DNA of 64,000 nt from CAJMNU01 sp905214855 (GCA_937890595.1 CALADM010000025.1:1-64000), one strand, 5' to 3'; positions 18,591-27,845 are shown, numbered from the stretch's first letter. The notes: a model not told the origin generated them from the letters alone. Translations and numbers: made by a program.

Positions 18591-19285
18591 TGAGGGATAG
18601 AATAGGATCAAAAGAATCTGTTCTTCTTTTAGAGAATGATCAAAAGACTTGTGCTAGACTTTATGAGATTTTAGAACAAAATGGCTATGAGGTTGATATG
18701 GTCTTCTCAGAAAAAGAGGCAAAGGAGAAGCTGAGAGGTAATTTATATAACTTATTTGTCTATGAACCTGAAACTGGGGATGGAGAGTTGATCCGAGAAG
18801 TGCGGTTACACACAGATATTCCAATCCTCATGCTGTTTAGCAGAGAGTGTGAGAGTATGCCGATCGACCTTCTGCGTTTTGGTGCAGATGATTATATGGG
18901 ATGTCCATTCAAGGAAAACAAATTTCTGGTTCTGGCAGATATGATCATGAAACGGAACGATCCGTTTTATAGGAAGGAAAGAAAAGTACTTCGTTTTCAG
19001 GACATATCTATGGATCTGTCAGCTGGAAGAGTGTTGATCCATGGTTATGAGGCAAAGTTGACAGATACAGAGAAGCGGTTACTGGAACTTTTTTTGACTC
19101 ATCCTAAAAAGATGTTTACTCTGGAAAACCTGTCTGAAAGTATATGGAATGGGGAAAGAGAAAATAATGGGTACTTGATTCAGGCTCCAGTCAGAGGACT
19201 TAGAAGAAAATTGAGATCTTTGAATCCTGACAGAGAGTATATTGTGACAGAAAAGGGAGAAGGATTTCATTGGGAATCTCTGTGA
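18587..19285 (+). CDS. OmpR-like regulator with a degenerate receiver
   Basis: A 232-residue protein with an N-terminal receiver-like fold and a C-terminal OmpR/PhoB winged helix (about residues 140-232, including LTDTEKRLLELF and the QAPVRGLRRKLR recognition region). The receiver lacks the usual chemistry: the phosphoacceptor Asp is Glu in FVYEPETG, the conserved Thr is Phe in ILMLFS, and the conserved Lys before Pro-Phe is Cys in DDYMGCPF. It probably binds DNA without phosphorylation. No histidine kinase is adjacent. The start overlaps the pepT stop (ATGATGAG). Confidence 0.85.
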   Translation: MMRDRIGSKESVLLLENDQKTCARLYEILEQNGYEVDMVFSEKEAKEKLRGNLYNLFVYEPETGDGELIREVRLHTDIPILMLFSRECESMPIDLLRFGADDYMGCPFKENKFLVLADMIMKRNDPFYRKERKVLRFQDISMDLSAGRVLIHGYEAKLTDTEKRLLELFLTHPKKMFTLENLSESIWNGERENNGYLIQAPVRGLRRKLRSLNPDREYIVTEKGEGFHWESL

Positions 19286-19310
19286 TATAGTCTGTTAAAA
19301 GATAAAAGAA

Positions 19311-19352
19311 ACATGCTATGCAAAAGGAGTAACAATTGCATAGCATGTTTTT
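19311..19352. terminator. Strong bidirectional terminator
   Basis: A perfect 13-bp stem (ACATGCTATGCAA/TTGCATAGCATGT) with a 12-nt loop is followed by a T run on the + strand. An A-rich left flank supplies U-rich RNA in the other direction. It separates the convergent response-regulator gene and glgD. Confidence 0.9.
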
Positions 19353-19395
19353 AATAGAATTTAATACAGATTGTTGTGAGTCATAAGTGCAACAA

Positions 19396-20538
19396 TTATA
19401 CTACCTGATATTTTGCGACATAAACTGGGAAGGTGTCTGTACCTTTCACTTCTTTATCCGCAGTGATCGTCACATTTTTATCTGTGATCATATACTCAAG
19501 GCTGGCATTTTCTTCAACGATTGTATCCTGCATCAGTACACAATTTTTTACCTTTGCACCTTTTGCGATTTTAACGCCTCTGAATAAAATGCTGTTTTCC
19601 ACTTCGCCCTCAATGACACATCCATCCGCAGCCATTACATTTTTTACTTTTGCGCCAGAAATATAACGGGTTGGGTTGTCATCACGGATTTTAGTATAAA
19701 CAGGATTACCAGAGAAGAGTGCATCCAGATTTTGGTCGTCTAAGAGTTTCATATTTTCATCAAAGTAACTCTTCATGTCACCGATCTGTGCTAGATATCC
19801 GTCAAATTTGAAAGCCTGTACATTCAATTTGTCCAATTGAGGAGCCAGAATATCGCGCTCAAAATAAGAATATCCATGAACAAAAGCATTGGTGATCTGT
19901 TCCATCAAAAGCTCTCTGGAAATAATGTAGATATTCATAGAGAAGTTCTGGATACCAGAAGCTTTGGAATTGATCTGGATCTCACGGATTCTTTCTTCAT
20001 CAATGGAGAATGTGTAGTAAAAATCTTTATCAATGGATTGTGATGCGATTGCGCAGGCAGGAATCTCTTCTTCTCTATATACAGCAGTCACATCAGCACC
20101 ACTGGCAATATGTGCATCGATCAGGGCATTAAAGTCAAAATTAACAGCAATGTTGGCATCTGACATAACTACATATTTTTCTTTTTGATCTTTCAGAAAA
20201 TCTAAGATACTTGCAAGAGCTTCTACACGACCATTATATACTTTAACTGTTTTTTCAGCAAATGGAGGGACAATATTTAAACCTCCATTTTTACGGGTCA
20301 GATCCCATTCGCGTCCAGAACCCAGATGATCCATGAGAGAGTGGTAATTTTTGCGTACGATCAAGGAGATATTGTCAATGCCACAATTTACCATGCTGGA
20401 AAGAATAAAATCTACCATACGGTAACGGCTTGCAAAAGGAATGGAAGCCATCAAACGTTCGCTGACAAGTTCAGGAACTAAACCATCATAACTATTTGGG
20501 AAAATGATACCTAGTGCATTTGCGTTGGAATTTATCAT
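19396..20538 (-). CDS. glgD: Glucose-1-phosphate adenylyltransferase subunit GlgD
   Basis: A 380-residue paralogue of GlgC with the nucleotidyltransferase fold followed by a left-handed beta-helix C-terminal domain. The N-terminal pyrophosphorylase signature (GGxGxRL) of GlgC is replaced by the non-canonical GIIFPNSYDGL, as typical for the GlgD subunit. In Firmicutes GlgD pairs with GlgC and modulates its activity in ADP-glucose synthesis for glycogen. The start overlaps the glgC stop by 4 bp (ATGA), so the two are translationally coupled. Confidence 0.93.
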   Translation of the reverse strand: MINSNANALGIIFPNSYDGLVPELVSERLMASIPFASRYRMVDFILSSMVNCGIDNISLIVRKNYHSLMDHLGSGREWDLTRKNGGLNIVPPFAEKTVKVYNGRVEALASILDFLKDQKEKYVVMSDANIAVNFDFNALIDAHIASGADVTAVYREEEIPACAIASQSIDKDFYYTFSIDEERIREIQINSKASGIQNFSMNIYIISRELLMEQITNAFVHGYSYFERDILAPQLDKLNVQAFKFDGYLAQIGDMKSYFDENMKLLDDQNLDALFSGNPVYTKIRDDNPTRYISGAKVKNVMAADGCVIEGEVENSILFRGVKIAKGAKVKNCVLMQDTIVEENASLEYMITDKNVTITADKEVKGTDTFPVYVAKYQVV

Positions 20539-21740
20539 TGTTCTTCACCACCCTTTACATTCGTATTTACCATGGCATTTGGACCAATTTTTGCGTTGTC
20601 ACCGATATAAATACCAGACCCAATAGTAGCTACCCCTTTTTCACCATTTTCTGGCATTGCTCCAACAATTGCATTCTCACCAATGACAACATTTTCAGCA
20701 ATAATACAATGTTTGACAACTGCTCCGGACTTAATGATAGTTCCGCCCATAACAACGGCATCTTCTACCTCAGCACCAGGTTCTACCTGAACGCCTGCAA
20801 AGAGGATAGAATGTTTTACATTGCCAGAAACACGGCATCCGTCTGTGATCATGGAATTTTCTACAATAGCATCGGAACTGATCTTATGACCATGCATGCC
20901 GCTGTTGCGGCTATAGATCTTCCAGTCTTCATCAAACAGGTTGATACCACTATGTTCTGGGTCAAGAACTTCCATATTTGCTTCCCAGAGAGAAGGAATA
21001 GTTCCAACATCTTTCCAGTAGCCATCAAAGTGGTAGGCATACATATTACGTCCATCACGTAAGAGATTTGGAATAATGTTATTTCCAAAGTCATTCTCAG
21101 ATTCTGGATCTGCTTCATCTTCGATCAAATACTTCTTTAAGATATCCCAGTTGAAAATATAAATTCCCATAGAAGCAAGGTTAGATTTTGGATTCTTTGG
21201 TTTTTCCTGGAATTCTGTAATCTTATCGTTTTCATCTGCCACCATAAGACCAAAACGGGAAGCTTCATCCCACGGAACTTCCATGACAGCTACACTGAAT
21301 TCTGCATTTTTTTCTTTATGGAAACGCAAGAAATCGCTATAATCCTGTTTACAGATCTGATCACCAGAAAGAATGATGACATACTGTGGATTGTAGCGCT
21401 CAATAAATGAAATATTCTGATAGATTGCATTAGCAGTTCCTTTGTACCAATCAGATCCGGATGCCTGTTGGTAGGGTGGAAGTACATGAACACCACCATA
21501 GAGACGGTCAAGATCCCAAGGCTGTCCATTTCCAATATACTCATTTAATACAAGTGGCTGATATTGAGTTAAAATACCTACTGTATCAATACCAGAATTT
21601 ACGCAGTTTGAAAGTGGAAAATCGATAATACGGTATTTCCCGCCAAAAGGAACTGCTGGTTTTGCCAGCTTCTGAGTCAATGCATAAAGACGAGAGCCTT
21701 GACCACCGGCAAGAAGCATAGCAATCATTTCTTTTGCCAT
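20535..21740 (-). CDS. glgC: Glucose-1-phosphate adenylyltransferase GlgC
   Basis: A 401-residue catalytic subunit with the intact signature LLAGGQGSRLYALT, the KPAVPFGG substrate-binding region, VIILSGDQI and a C-terminal hexapeptide beta-helix. It makes ADP-glucose from glucose-1-phosphate and ATP. A G-rich ribosome binding site (GGGGGG) precedes the ATG. Upstream lies the AT-rich gap before the secretion locus, which should hold its promoter, but I could not find a convincing -35/-10 pair. Confidence 0.95.
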   Translation of the reverse strand: MAKEMIAMLLAGGQGSRLYALTQKLAKPAVPFGGKYRIIDFPLSNCVNSGIDTVGILTQYQPLVLNEYIGNGQPWDLDRLYGGVHVLPPYQQASGSDWYKGTANAIYQNISFIERYNPQYVIILSGDQICKQDYSDFLRFHKEKNAEFSVAVMEVPWDEASRFGLMVADENDKITEFQEKPKNPKSNLASMGIYIFNWDILKKYLIEDEADPESENDFGNNIIPNLLRDGRNMYAYHFDGYWKDVGTIPSLWEANMEVLDPEHSGINLFDEDWKIYSRNSGMHGHKISSDAIVENSMITDGCRVSGNVKHSILFAGVQVEPGAEVEDAVVMGGTIIKSGAVVKHCIIAENVVIGENAIVGAMPENGEKGVATIGSGIYIGDNAKIGPNAMVNTNVKGGEEQ

Positions 21741-22033
21741 ATTTATACCCCCCCTATTGAATTAATACTGTATAGTAAAAGTATAGCATAAAAGAAGAAA
21801 AATGGACAGTCTTTTGTGAAAAATATTAAAATTTTTTGTAAAATTTACAAGAAACATACATATTTTTTATAAAGAATTATTGAAAAAAATATTATATTAA
21901 ATTTAATTTTCGCCCTATGAATACCACAAAATAAAAATACCACTCCCCCCTCTACTAAGCAACAAAAAAATACAACAAACAAGCAAACGCTGAATATTGT
22001 ATTTTTTAGAACATTAAACTGTTTACATAATAA
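21741..22033. other. AT-rich spacer between glgC and the secretion locus
   Basis: About 290 bp between the glgC start and the histidine-kinase stop, both on the - strand. I see no open frame of useful length on either strand, and in particular no AgrD-like peptide gene. I also see no strong terminator hairpin and no recognisable attachment-site repeat. It marks a visible change to AT-richer DNA on its right. Confidence 0.6.
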
Positions 22034-23422
22034 TCAAATATTATGGAATTGCAACATAACAGAAGCATGAAAGATTTGATCTTCATTATAAAATTCTGTA
22101 CCACCATTATATTTTTCTGCCACCTGTTTGATACTGGAAATACCAATGCCAGAATATTGTTCTTTAGTAGATAGGTATTCTGAGTCTTTTTTTAAAAGAG
22201 GCTTCAAGAAACTATTATCTACTGCAAGGATAAAAGAAGATTTTCGAATTAAAATTCGAACCTGTATGAATGCTTCTAGTGGTGGTTTGCAATCAGAAGC
22301 TGCTTCAAATGCGTTTTCTAAAAGATTACCTAGAATAATGACAATATCGGTATTGTCGACTGGAAAAATTCCATCTTGATATTCATTGCATTCCGTTTTT
22401 ATATGCCAAGAAAATAAAATCTCTTTTTCTAAACAAAGACCATGATAGTAATTAAGCATAGTATTAATCGCTATATTAGAACAATATTTTTGGTTTTCAG
22501 AAAAACGATCGACTGAAAATAAATAATCATTAATATATTGAATCGCATCTTCCGTTTTTTGGTTTCTCAACAGATTATTCAAAATCATTGCATGATGATG
22601 AAGATCATGTTGGAATTTTCGGTGTAATTCTATATGTTTTGAAATCTGATTAAATTGTTGCTGGCTTAATGCAACTGTTTGTTTCATTTGTTGCAGTTGC
22701 TTTTGAACTATAATTTTCTCATAAAAAGAATGTAATAATAACAGACAAATAATATAGATAAGAAAAATACTAAAGAAGAGAGTAAATAATAAAAAAATGT
22801 TTGTACTATTTTTCAGATAAAATATGTCTAAAAAATTACTGATTATTGTAACTAAAAAAAACAATAGAGAAGAGAGTGCTGCAAAATATCGGAAATCGAT
22901 TTGCTGTATGATTTCGTGTATAGGAAAATAAAATTTTTTGATAAATAAATATAGAAAAGCAATGAGAAAAAGAGAGATTACCAAATAAATAATATCAGAC
23001 TCAATAGCATATGGATAATACTTTAAAGGAAGATCAGGGAAAAGAATATTGAATAAAAGGTTAGAGATAGAAGTAGAAAAAACAGCATAGGTAGACCCTG
23101 AAAATAAACAAAAAATTTTTTTAGCCATTTGTTTATTCTTACGAAAACAAATAAAGTAATAAATAGCCAGAATAATCACACAAATTAAAAAGAAAATATT
23201 GACGATAAACATACGTGTTTCATTTGGCGGAAAATGTATTACGATCTCTAAGCTTGTAAAACCAAAAATAAGACTCTCTATTGTTAAAAACATAAAAAGA
23301 GAAATAAATATCTGCTTATTTTTAGTGTGAGTTAGAAAAAAAGTCAAAGAAAAAATAAGAAAAGCAAATGGGAGTACTTGAATAAAAAAGCCCAAAGTCA
23401 AATTAAGAAAGAGTGAGATCAT
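22034..23422 (-). CDS. AgrC-like GHKL sensor histidine kinase
   Basis: A 462-residue protein. Residues 1-225 contain about six hydrophobic helices and form a membrane sensor. A coiled linker leads to the H-box HRKFQHDLHHH (about residue 272), followed by an N-box in LGNLLENAFEA and a G-box SGIGISS. This is the GHKL (HPK10) class typical of peptide-quorum receptors such as AgrC. It lies 2 bp from a LytTR response regulator and presumably phosphorylates it. No AgrB protease or AgrD propeptide gene is visible nearby, so its ligand is unknown. Confidence 0.88.
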   Translation of the reverse strand: MISLFLNLTLGFFIQVLPFAFLIFSLTFFLTHTKNKQIFISLFMFLTIESLIFGFTSLEIVIHFPPNETRMFIVNIFFLICVIILAIYYFICFRKNKQMAKKIFCLFSGSTYAVFSTSISNLLFNILFPDLPLKYYPYAIESDIIYLVISLFLIAFLYLFIKKFYFPIHEIIQQIDFRYFAALSSLLFFLVTIISNFLDIFYLKNSTNIFLLFTLFFSIFLIYIICLLLLHSFYEKIIVQKQLQQMKQTVALSQQQFNQISKHIELHRKFQHDLHHHAMILNNLLRNQKTEDAIQYINDYLFSVDRFSENQKYCSNIAINTMLNYYHGLCLEKEILFSWHIKTECNEYQDGIFPVDNTDIVIILGNLLENAFEAASDCKPPLEAFIQVRILIRKSSFILAVDNSFLKPLLKKDSEYLSTKEQYSGIGISSIKQVAEKYNGGTEFYNEDQIFHASVMLQFHNI

Positions 23423-23424
23423 TG

Positions 23425-24156
23425 CTAGTCCTCCTGTCTAATTAATGAAAAAAGAAAATCTTGATATTGTTTTTTTAATACAAGACGATATTTACGTGAA
23501 ATTGCAATTTTAATGTTATTTTTTAGTGTAATTTCATTTCCCTGTAAAGACTCAATATAATTCATATTCACAATATAACTGCGTTGTGCTTTCATAAAAT
23601 AATGGCTATTCAAAGCTTTAAAAATAGAATCTAAAGAAGAATATGTCTGATAGATAGTTTTTGTAGTATGTACTGTACAAAGTTTATCCTGAATTTCAAT
23701 ATAGATAATATCTTTTTGCAAAATAGGAAGTAGACTTCCTCCCTGTTTGATTTCAAAAATATCTTCTTTTTTTATTAGTTTATTTTGATTCTGCTGTATG
23801 CAACGGCTTAATGCTTGAAAGACATGTTCTGTTGAAAATGGTTTCAGTAAATAGTGAACTGCTCCCATAGAAAAAGCCTCAATGGCATAGTCTCTGCTGC
23901 TTGTAGTAAAAATAATCAAAATGTATGGATTCTTTTTTTGCAAAATCTGACAAACTTGGATTCCATTTATTCCGTTTTCTTTTAAATAAATATCTACAAA
24001 TAAAATATCAAATTGTTTTTCAGTACTTACACAATTTTCCCCTGTCTCAAATAAATTTATTTCTATAGATATATTATGGTCAAGACAATAGGAATGAATC
24101 ATCTTTTTTAAGTAAAGTGCATCTTCTGTGTTGTCTTCACATATTGCAATTTTCAA
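23425..24156 (-). CDS. LytTR-family response regulator (AgrA-like)
   Basis: A 243-residue regulator: a receiver domain (residues 1-120, phosphoacceptor Asp in FVDIYLK, conserved Lys in LLKPF) and a C-terminal LytTR DNA-binding domain (about residues 135-243, including AQRSYIVNMNYIESL). LytTR proteins bind pairs of direct repeats near -35. I place the start at a TTG codon at 24156, because AGAGG lies 9 bp upstream and the protein then begins KIAICEDN, the normal receiver start. Upstream in-frame ATGs lack a ribosome binding site. Divergent from the secretion operon, which it probably controls. Confidence 0.86.
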   Translation of the reverse strand: MKIAICEDNTEDALYLKKMIHSYCLDHNISIEINLFETGENCVSTEKQFDILFVDIYLKENGINGIQVCQILQKKNPYILIIFTTSSRDYAIEAFSMGAVHYLLKPFSTEHVFQALSRCIQQNQNKLIKKEDIFEIKQGGSLLPILQKDIIYIEIQDKLCTVHTTKTIYQTYSSLDSIFKALNSHYFMKAQRSYIVNMNYIESLQGNEITLKNNIKIAISRKYRLVLKKQYQDFLFSLIRQED

Positions 24157-24193
24157 AATATTTTTCCTCTTTTCTAAATATACAATCAAATGA

Positions 24194-24299
24194 ATTATAG
24201 CAAAAATATTTTGAAATAGAAACAAATTAAGAAAAAAAGCGTAAAATGTCGTTTTGTGGCGTAAAGTGCAGAGTTTTATTCTGACATTTTAGTTATAAT
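24194..24299. promoter_or_regulatory. Divergent promoter region with candidate LytTR repeats
   Basis: A TATAAT for the + strand operon lies at 24294-24299, and a TATAAT for the regulator gene on the - strand at 24194-24199. Both lack a good -35, as expected of activated promoters. Between them are two direct repeats, GCGTAAAATGTC (24239-24250) and GCGTAAAGTGCA (24259-24270), spaced 20 bp, about two helical turns, ending next to the + strand -35 position. An inverted copy of the core (GACATTTTA) occurs at 24283-24291. Binding by the adjacent LytTR regulator is inferred. Confidence 0.65.
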
Positions 24300-24352
24300 T
24301 AAAGAAATGAAGAACAAAAAACATAAAATGAAAAAGATAGGTGGTGTTTCTA

Positions 24353-24715
24353 ATGGCAATGGAAGATGATTTTATATTGAATGGAATAGAAATAGAACCC
24401 ATTGATGTAGATTTAAAAGATCTTCATGAATCTTTTACCATTACATGGACTTTACCTGATTATACAGAAGTACACTTTGAATTGATTGGGGTTTTTGCTT
24501 TAGAGGACAGACAATATATGGCATTGCATCCTATGGAAGAAGAGGAATCATCTGTTTGTGTTGTTCCTTATATAGAAGGAAAAGATGGAGAATTACAATT
24601 TGATCAGTTTAAAAATGAAGATGAATTTGTTCGTGCTAAAGAATATTTTATAGAATGGTTTATCAAAGAAGATCTTTTGGAAGAGCAGGATATGGAGGAA
24701 ATAGATGATGAATAA
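24353..24715 (+). CDS. DUF1292 domain protein
   Basis: A 120-residue acidic, soluble protein. The central region (about residues 35-100) has the DUF1292 pattern: a beta strand reading IGVFALEDRQYMAL, an acidic turn, VVPYIEG and a closing helical segment. The tail is highly acidic. Function of the family is unknown. It is the first gene of the secretion operon, overlaps the STAS gene by 11 bp, and is preceded by AGGTGG. An upstream in-frame GTG is rejected because that ribosome binding site would fall inside the coding region. Confidence 0.72.
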   Translation: MAMEDDFILNGIEIEPIDVDLKDLHESFTITWTLPDYTEVHFELIGVFALEDRQYMALHPMEEEESSVCVVPYIEGKDGELQFDQFKNEDEFVRAKEYFIEWFIKEDLLEEQDMEEIDDE

Positions 24716-24998
24716 ACCAATAACTATTGTAACAGAAAAGAAAATTGATGCGGTAAGTGCCCCAGAACTTGGGAAAAAACTGGAAGAACTTTTAGATGCT
24801 GGAGAAGATAATCTGATTATTGATATGGCAGAAACTACATATATCAGTTCTGTAGGATTACGTGTTTTTTTATCTGCACAAAAGAAAATCAGAACTTGTC
24901 ATGGAAATATGGTATTAATGCATGTAAGAACACAAGTTATGGAGGTGTTTGATATTACTGGTTTTTCCGGACTCCTTACTTTTGGTGAAGACGAATGA
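24705..24998 (+). CDS. STAS-domain anti-sigma factor antagonist, RsbV-like
   Basis: A 97-residue single STAS domain. The switch serine is expected in YISSVGLR (around residue 49), aligning with the DSTGLG serine of RsbV. Such proteins bind an anti-sigma kinase when unphosphorylated and release it after phosphorylation. Candidate partners are encoded in the same locus: the RsbW-like kinase at 42584 and the RsbU-like phosphatase at 46463. A GGAGG ribosome binding site precedes the ATG at 24705. It overlaps the CPBP gene by 4 bp. Confidence 0.88.
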   Translation: MMNKPITIVTEKKIDAVSAPELGKKLEELLDAGEDNLIIDMAETTYISSVGLRVFLSAQKKIRTCHGNMVLMHVRTQVMEVFDITGFSGLLTFGEDE

Positions 24999-25819
24999 CC
25001 CGCCAGCAAAAAATATGGAAAGGATTTGGAGTCATCTTTTTTGCAGTTCGTCCGTTGCTTCTTTACCTGTTTTTGCCGGGTTTTTTAATGACTATTGGAA
25101 TGTTACTGCGGGGATATCGTAATACAGTGAATGAATTTTTTGCAGAAAGTGGAAATTTTTATACATTTTTGAGTATTATATTGATTCTCTTTTTTTTCTA
25201 CAGAAAATCTAAAAAAGCAGGAAAGAATTTTGGAGAAGACGCAACATTCATTCTTGAAAATGCAGATTGGAAATATGCCGAAATTTGTTTTGTTTTTGGG
25301 TGTATGATGGGCTTTTTTTTGTCAGCGTTTATCACTGTGGTTTGGTTGCCGGATTGGATGATAGATTCCTATAGTAAAAGTAGTGGGGCTATTTTTGAAG
25401 GGACTGATTTTATTTTAACAGCCCTTAGTGTAGGATTTTTTGCACCAATTACAGAGGAAACTATTTTTAGGGGTTATATGTTAAATCGTTTGATGCCTGA
25501 TTTCACAGAAAAAACAGCTATTCTTCTGTCAGCAGGGATTTTTGCCTTGTGTCATGCTAATTTTCTGTGGATGATATATGCATTTTGTATGGGTATCTTT
25601 TTAGCATGGCTGGCAATCAAAAAAGACAATATTTTATATTCTGTATGTGTTCATATTGGTTTTAATTTACCTTCCATAGTAGTTGGAATTCTCAAAATGT
25701 TTCCTGCTGCTTATGCAATATTTTTTGCAAATCCATTCCTGATCGCTCTTTATGGAATGTTGGGAGGAACAGCAGGAATCCTTTTGTATCGTCAGATTAA
25801 AAAGGATGAATCGATTTAA
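24995..25819 (+). CDS. CPBP-family intramembrane metalloprotease
   Basis: A 274-residue membrane protein with about eight hydrophobic helices and the CPBP/Abi motifs: EETIFRG (EExxxR), a histidine in FALCHANF, and HIGFN. These define the Rce1-like intramembrane glutamic protease family. Bacterial members mature peptides or membrane proteins, or give bacteriocin immunity. Placed between STAS and VirD4 genes in one operon, it may process a membrane component such as the pilin, which is speculative. Confidence 0.87.
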   Translation: MTRQQKIWKGFGVIFFAVRPLLLYLFLPGFLMTIGMLLRGYRNTVNEFFAESGNFYTFLSIILILFFFYRKSKKAGKNFGEDATFILENADWKYAEICFVFGCMMGFFLSAFITVVWLPDWMIDSYSKSSGAIFEGTDFILTALSVGFFAPITEETIFRGYMLNRLMPDFTEKTAILLSAGIFALCHANFLWMIYAFCMGIFLAWLAIKKDNILYSVCVHIGFNLPSIVVGILKMFPAAYAIFFANPFLIALYGMLGGTAGILLYRQIKKDESI

Positions 25820-25841
25820 AAATAGGGGAGGCAATGGATAA

Positions 25842-27845
25842 ATGAAAAAAATATTGAGTTATATCATTGGAGGAGGTATTGCAGTTATTGGTATAGGGTA
25901 TGTGGTAATGACATTCCTTGAAAATATGCCTACCGTTATTTCTACTGGAGATTATGCTGTTTTATGGGATCCTCAATTATTTCTTTCGCCACTGACTTGG
26001 ATTTTTGGAATCGTAGTAATTACTCTTTTTATATTATTACGTCTTCTTTTCGCAGATGATACGAAGCAAAAACAAAAAGCGTTTTTACAAGGCAGTAACA
26101 AAGACATTGTAGACAGTTCATTGGAAAATTCCCGATTCATGACAGAAAAAGAACGTGATTTTAATTTTCCTCCCCAAAAGTTTACCAAACTAGAAAATGA
26201 AAAAAAAGATGGTATTCCTGTCTATGCTGTTTATAACACAAAGAAAAAAGAATTAGATATCAATCTGGCATCACCTATGCATGGTCTTATTATTGGTGCT
26301 ACTGGTAGCGGTAAGACAACAACATTTGTTAATCCAATGATCCAGATTTTAGCTGCATCTTCAGCAGGTTCTTCTATGATCTGTACAGATCCCAAAGGAG
26401 AACTTTTCCAACTTCACAGTGATACTCTGTCTAAACGTGGATATCAGACTATGGTATTAGACCTAAGAGACCCATATAGTTCCTTCCGTTGGAATCCTCT
26501 TGGAGATATTTACGATCGATATCAACTCTACTTAAATACAGGAAATGAAATTTATCAAAGAACAGACAGCCCACAGGAAAGCGGTTTGGAACTCGTCAAT
26601 TCTTTAGAACAATATGAAGAAGTTTGGTATGAATATGAAGGGAAAGCTTATGCTGTAAGAAAAGAACTTCTTTCCATTATAAAAATCGCACGACAAAAAA
26701 TTTATGATGAACTTTATGAAGACTTAAATGATTTGATCAGCGTTATATGTCCTATTGAATCTTCAGATGATCCGGTCTGGGAAAAAGGAGCACGTTCCAT
26801 TATTCTTGCTGTGTGTCTTGCTATGCTTGAGGACAGTGAAGATCCCTCTCTTGAAATGACTAAAGAAAAGTTTTGTTTTTATAATATAAATAAAGCTCTT
26901 GGAAATTCAGAGAATGAATATGCTGTTTTAAAGGATTATTTTAAGGGAAGATCTAAACTTTCAAAAGCTGTTGGACTTTCCAAACAAGTACTATCTGCAG
27001 CAGATAATACATTGGCAAGTTATATGTCTATTGCATTTGATAAGTTATCTATGTTTAATGATGAGGGACTTTGTGCATTAACATCGGCAACAGATATTGA
27101 ACCTATGTCTATTGCAACAAAACCAGTTGCCTTGTTTTTAAAAATTCCAGATGAAAAAGATACTCGTCACGCTTTAGCTGCTGTATTTATTTTAAGTATT
27201 TATAAGGCATTGATCAAATTTGCTTCTTCCAGAGAAGATTTATCTCTACCAAGAAATGTTTATTTCCTTCTGGATGAATTTGGTAATATGCCTAAAATTG
27301 ATAAATTTGACAAAATGATCACAGTTGGTCGAAGTCGTAAGATTTGGTTTAATATGGTAGTTCAGTCATTTGCACAATTAAATAATGTATATGGTAATAC
27401 TGTAGCAGATATTATAAAAAGTAACTGTGGATTAAAGATGTTTATTGGATCTAATGATATAGAAACCTGCGAAGAATTTTCAAAACTTTGTGGTAATATG
27501 TCCGTTCGTACCAGTAGTGTTTCTTCTTCGACTGGAAAAAATGCAACTGGAGATATTAGTATTTCCAGTCAGATCCAAACAAGACCTGTTATTTATCCAT
27601 CCGAACTTCAAAAGTTAAATAACAAAAAGGATACTGGAAATGCTATTATTGTAACATTTGGAAATTATCCATTAAAAACAAAATTTACCCCTAGTTATAA
27701 GTGTCCACTTTATAAGTTTGGATCTATGGATTTGTCAGATGTAAGAGCCAATGCGTTTTTTGGAAATGAAGTATTTTATGATTTAGATGAACGTAACTAT
27801 CGCATATTGGAAGAACAGGCAGAAGAGGGGGAGAAAAATGTATGA
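25842..27845 (+). CDS. virD4: VirD4/TraG-family type IV coupling ATPase
   Basis: A 667-residue protein with two N-terminal transmembrane helices (about residues 5-25 and 48-68). A TraG/TraD ATPase domain follows, with Walker A GATGSGKTT (about residue 150) and Walker B FLLDEFGNMP (about residue 475). Coupling proteins select substrates for type IV secretion. Regular members pair with a relaxase in conjugative elements, but none is encoded here, suggesting protein substrates or a degraded element. A 4-bp overlap with the next gene indicates coupling. Confidence 0.92.
   Translation: MKKILSYIIGGGIAVIGIGYVVMTFLENMPTVISTGDYAVLWDPQLFLSPLTWIFGIVVITLFILLRLLFADDTKQKQKAFLQGSNKDIVDSSLENSRFMTEKERDFNFPPQKFTKLENEKKDGIPVYAVYNTKKKELDINLASPMHGLIIGATGSGKTTTFVNPMIQILAASSAGSSMICTDPKGELFQLHSDTLSKRGYQTMVLDLRDPYSSFRWNPLGDIYDRYQLYLNTGNEIYQRTDSPQESGLELVNSLEQYEEVWYEYEGKAYAVRKELLSIIKIARQKIYDELYEDLNDLISVICPIESSDDPVWEKGARSIILAVCLAMLEDSEDPSLEMTKEKFCFYNINKALGNSENEYAVLKDYFKGRSKLSKAVGLSKQVLSAADNTLASYMSIAFDKLSMFNDEGLCALTSATDIEPMSIATKPVALFLKIPDEKDTRHALAAVFILSIYKALIKFASSREDLSLPRNVYFLLDEFGNMPKIDKFDKMITVGRSRKIWFNMVVQSFAQLNNVYGNTVADIIKSNCGLKMFIGSNDIETCEEFSKLCGNMSVRTSSVSSSTGKNATGDISISSQIQTRPVIYPSELQKLNNKKDTGNAIIVTFGNYPLKTKFTPSYKCPLYKFGSMDLSDVRANAFFGNEVFYDLDERNYRILEEQAEEGEKNV

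Noticed and set aside
21741..22033. Attachment site or repeat marking the left end of an integrated element
   Set aside because: I compared it by eye with the DNA around 52516-52600 and found no shared direct repeat, and no tRNA gene or integrase is adjacent to either edge.
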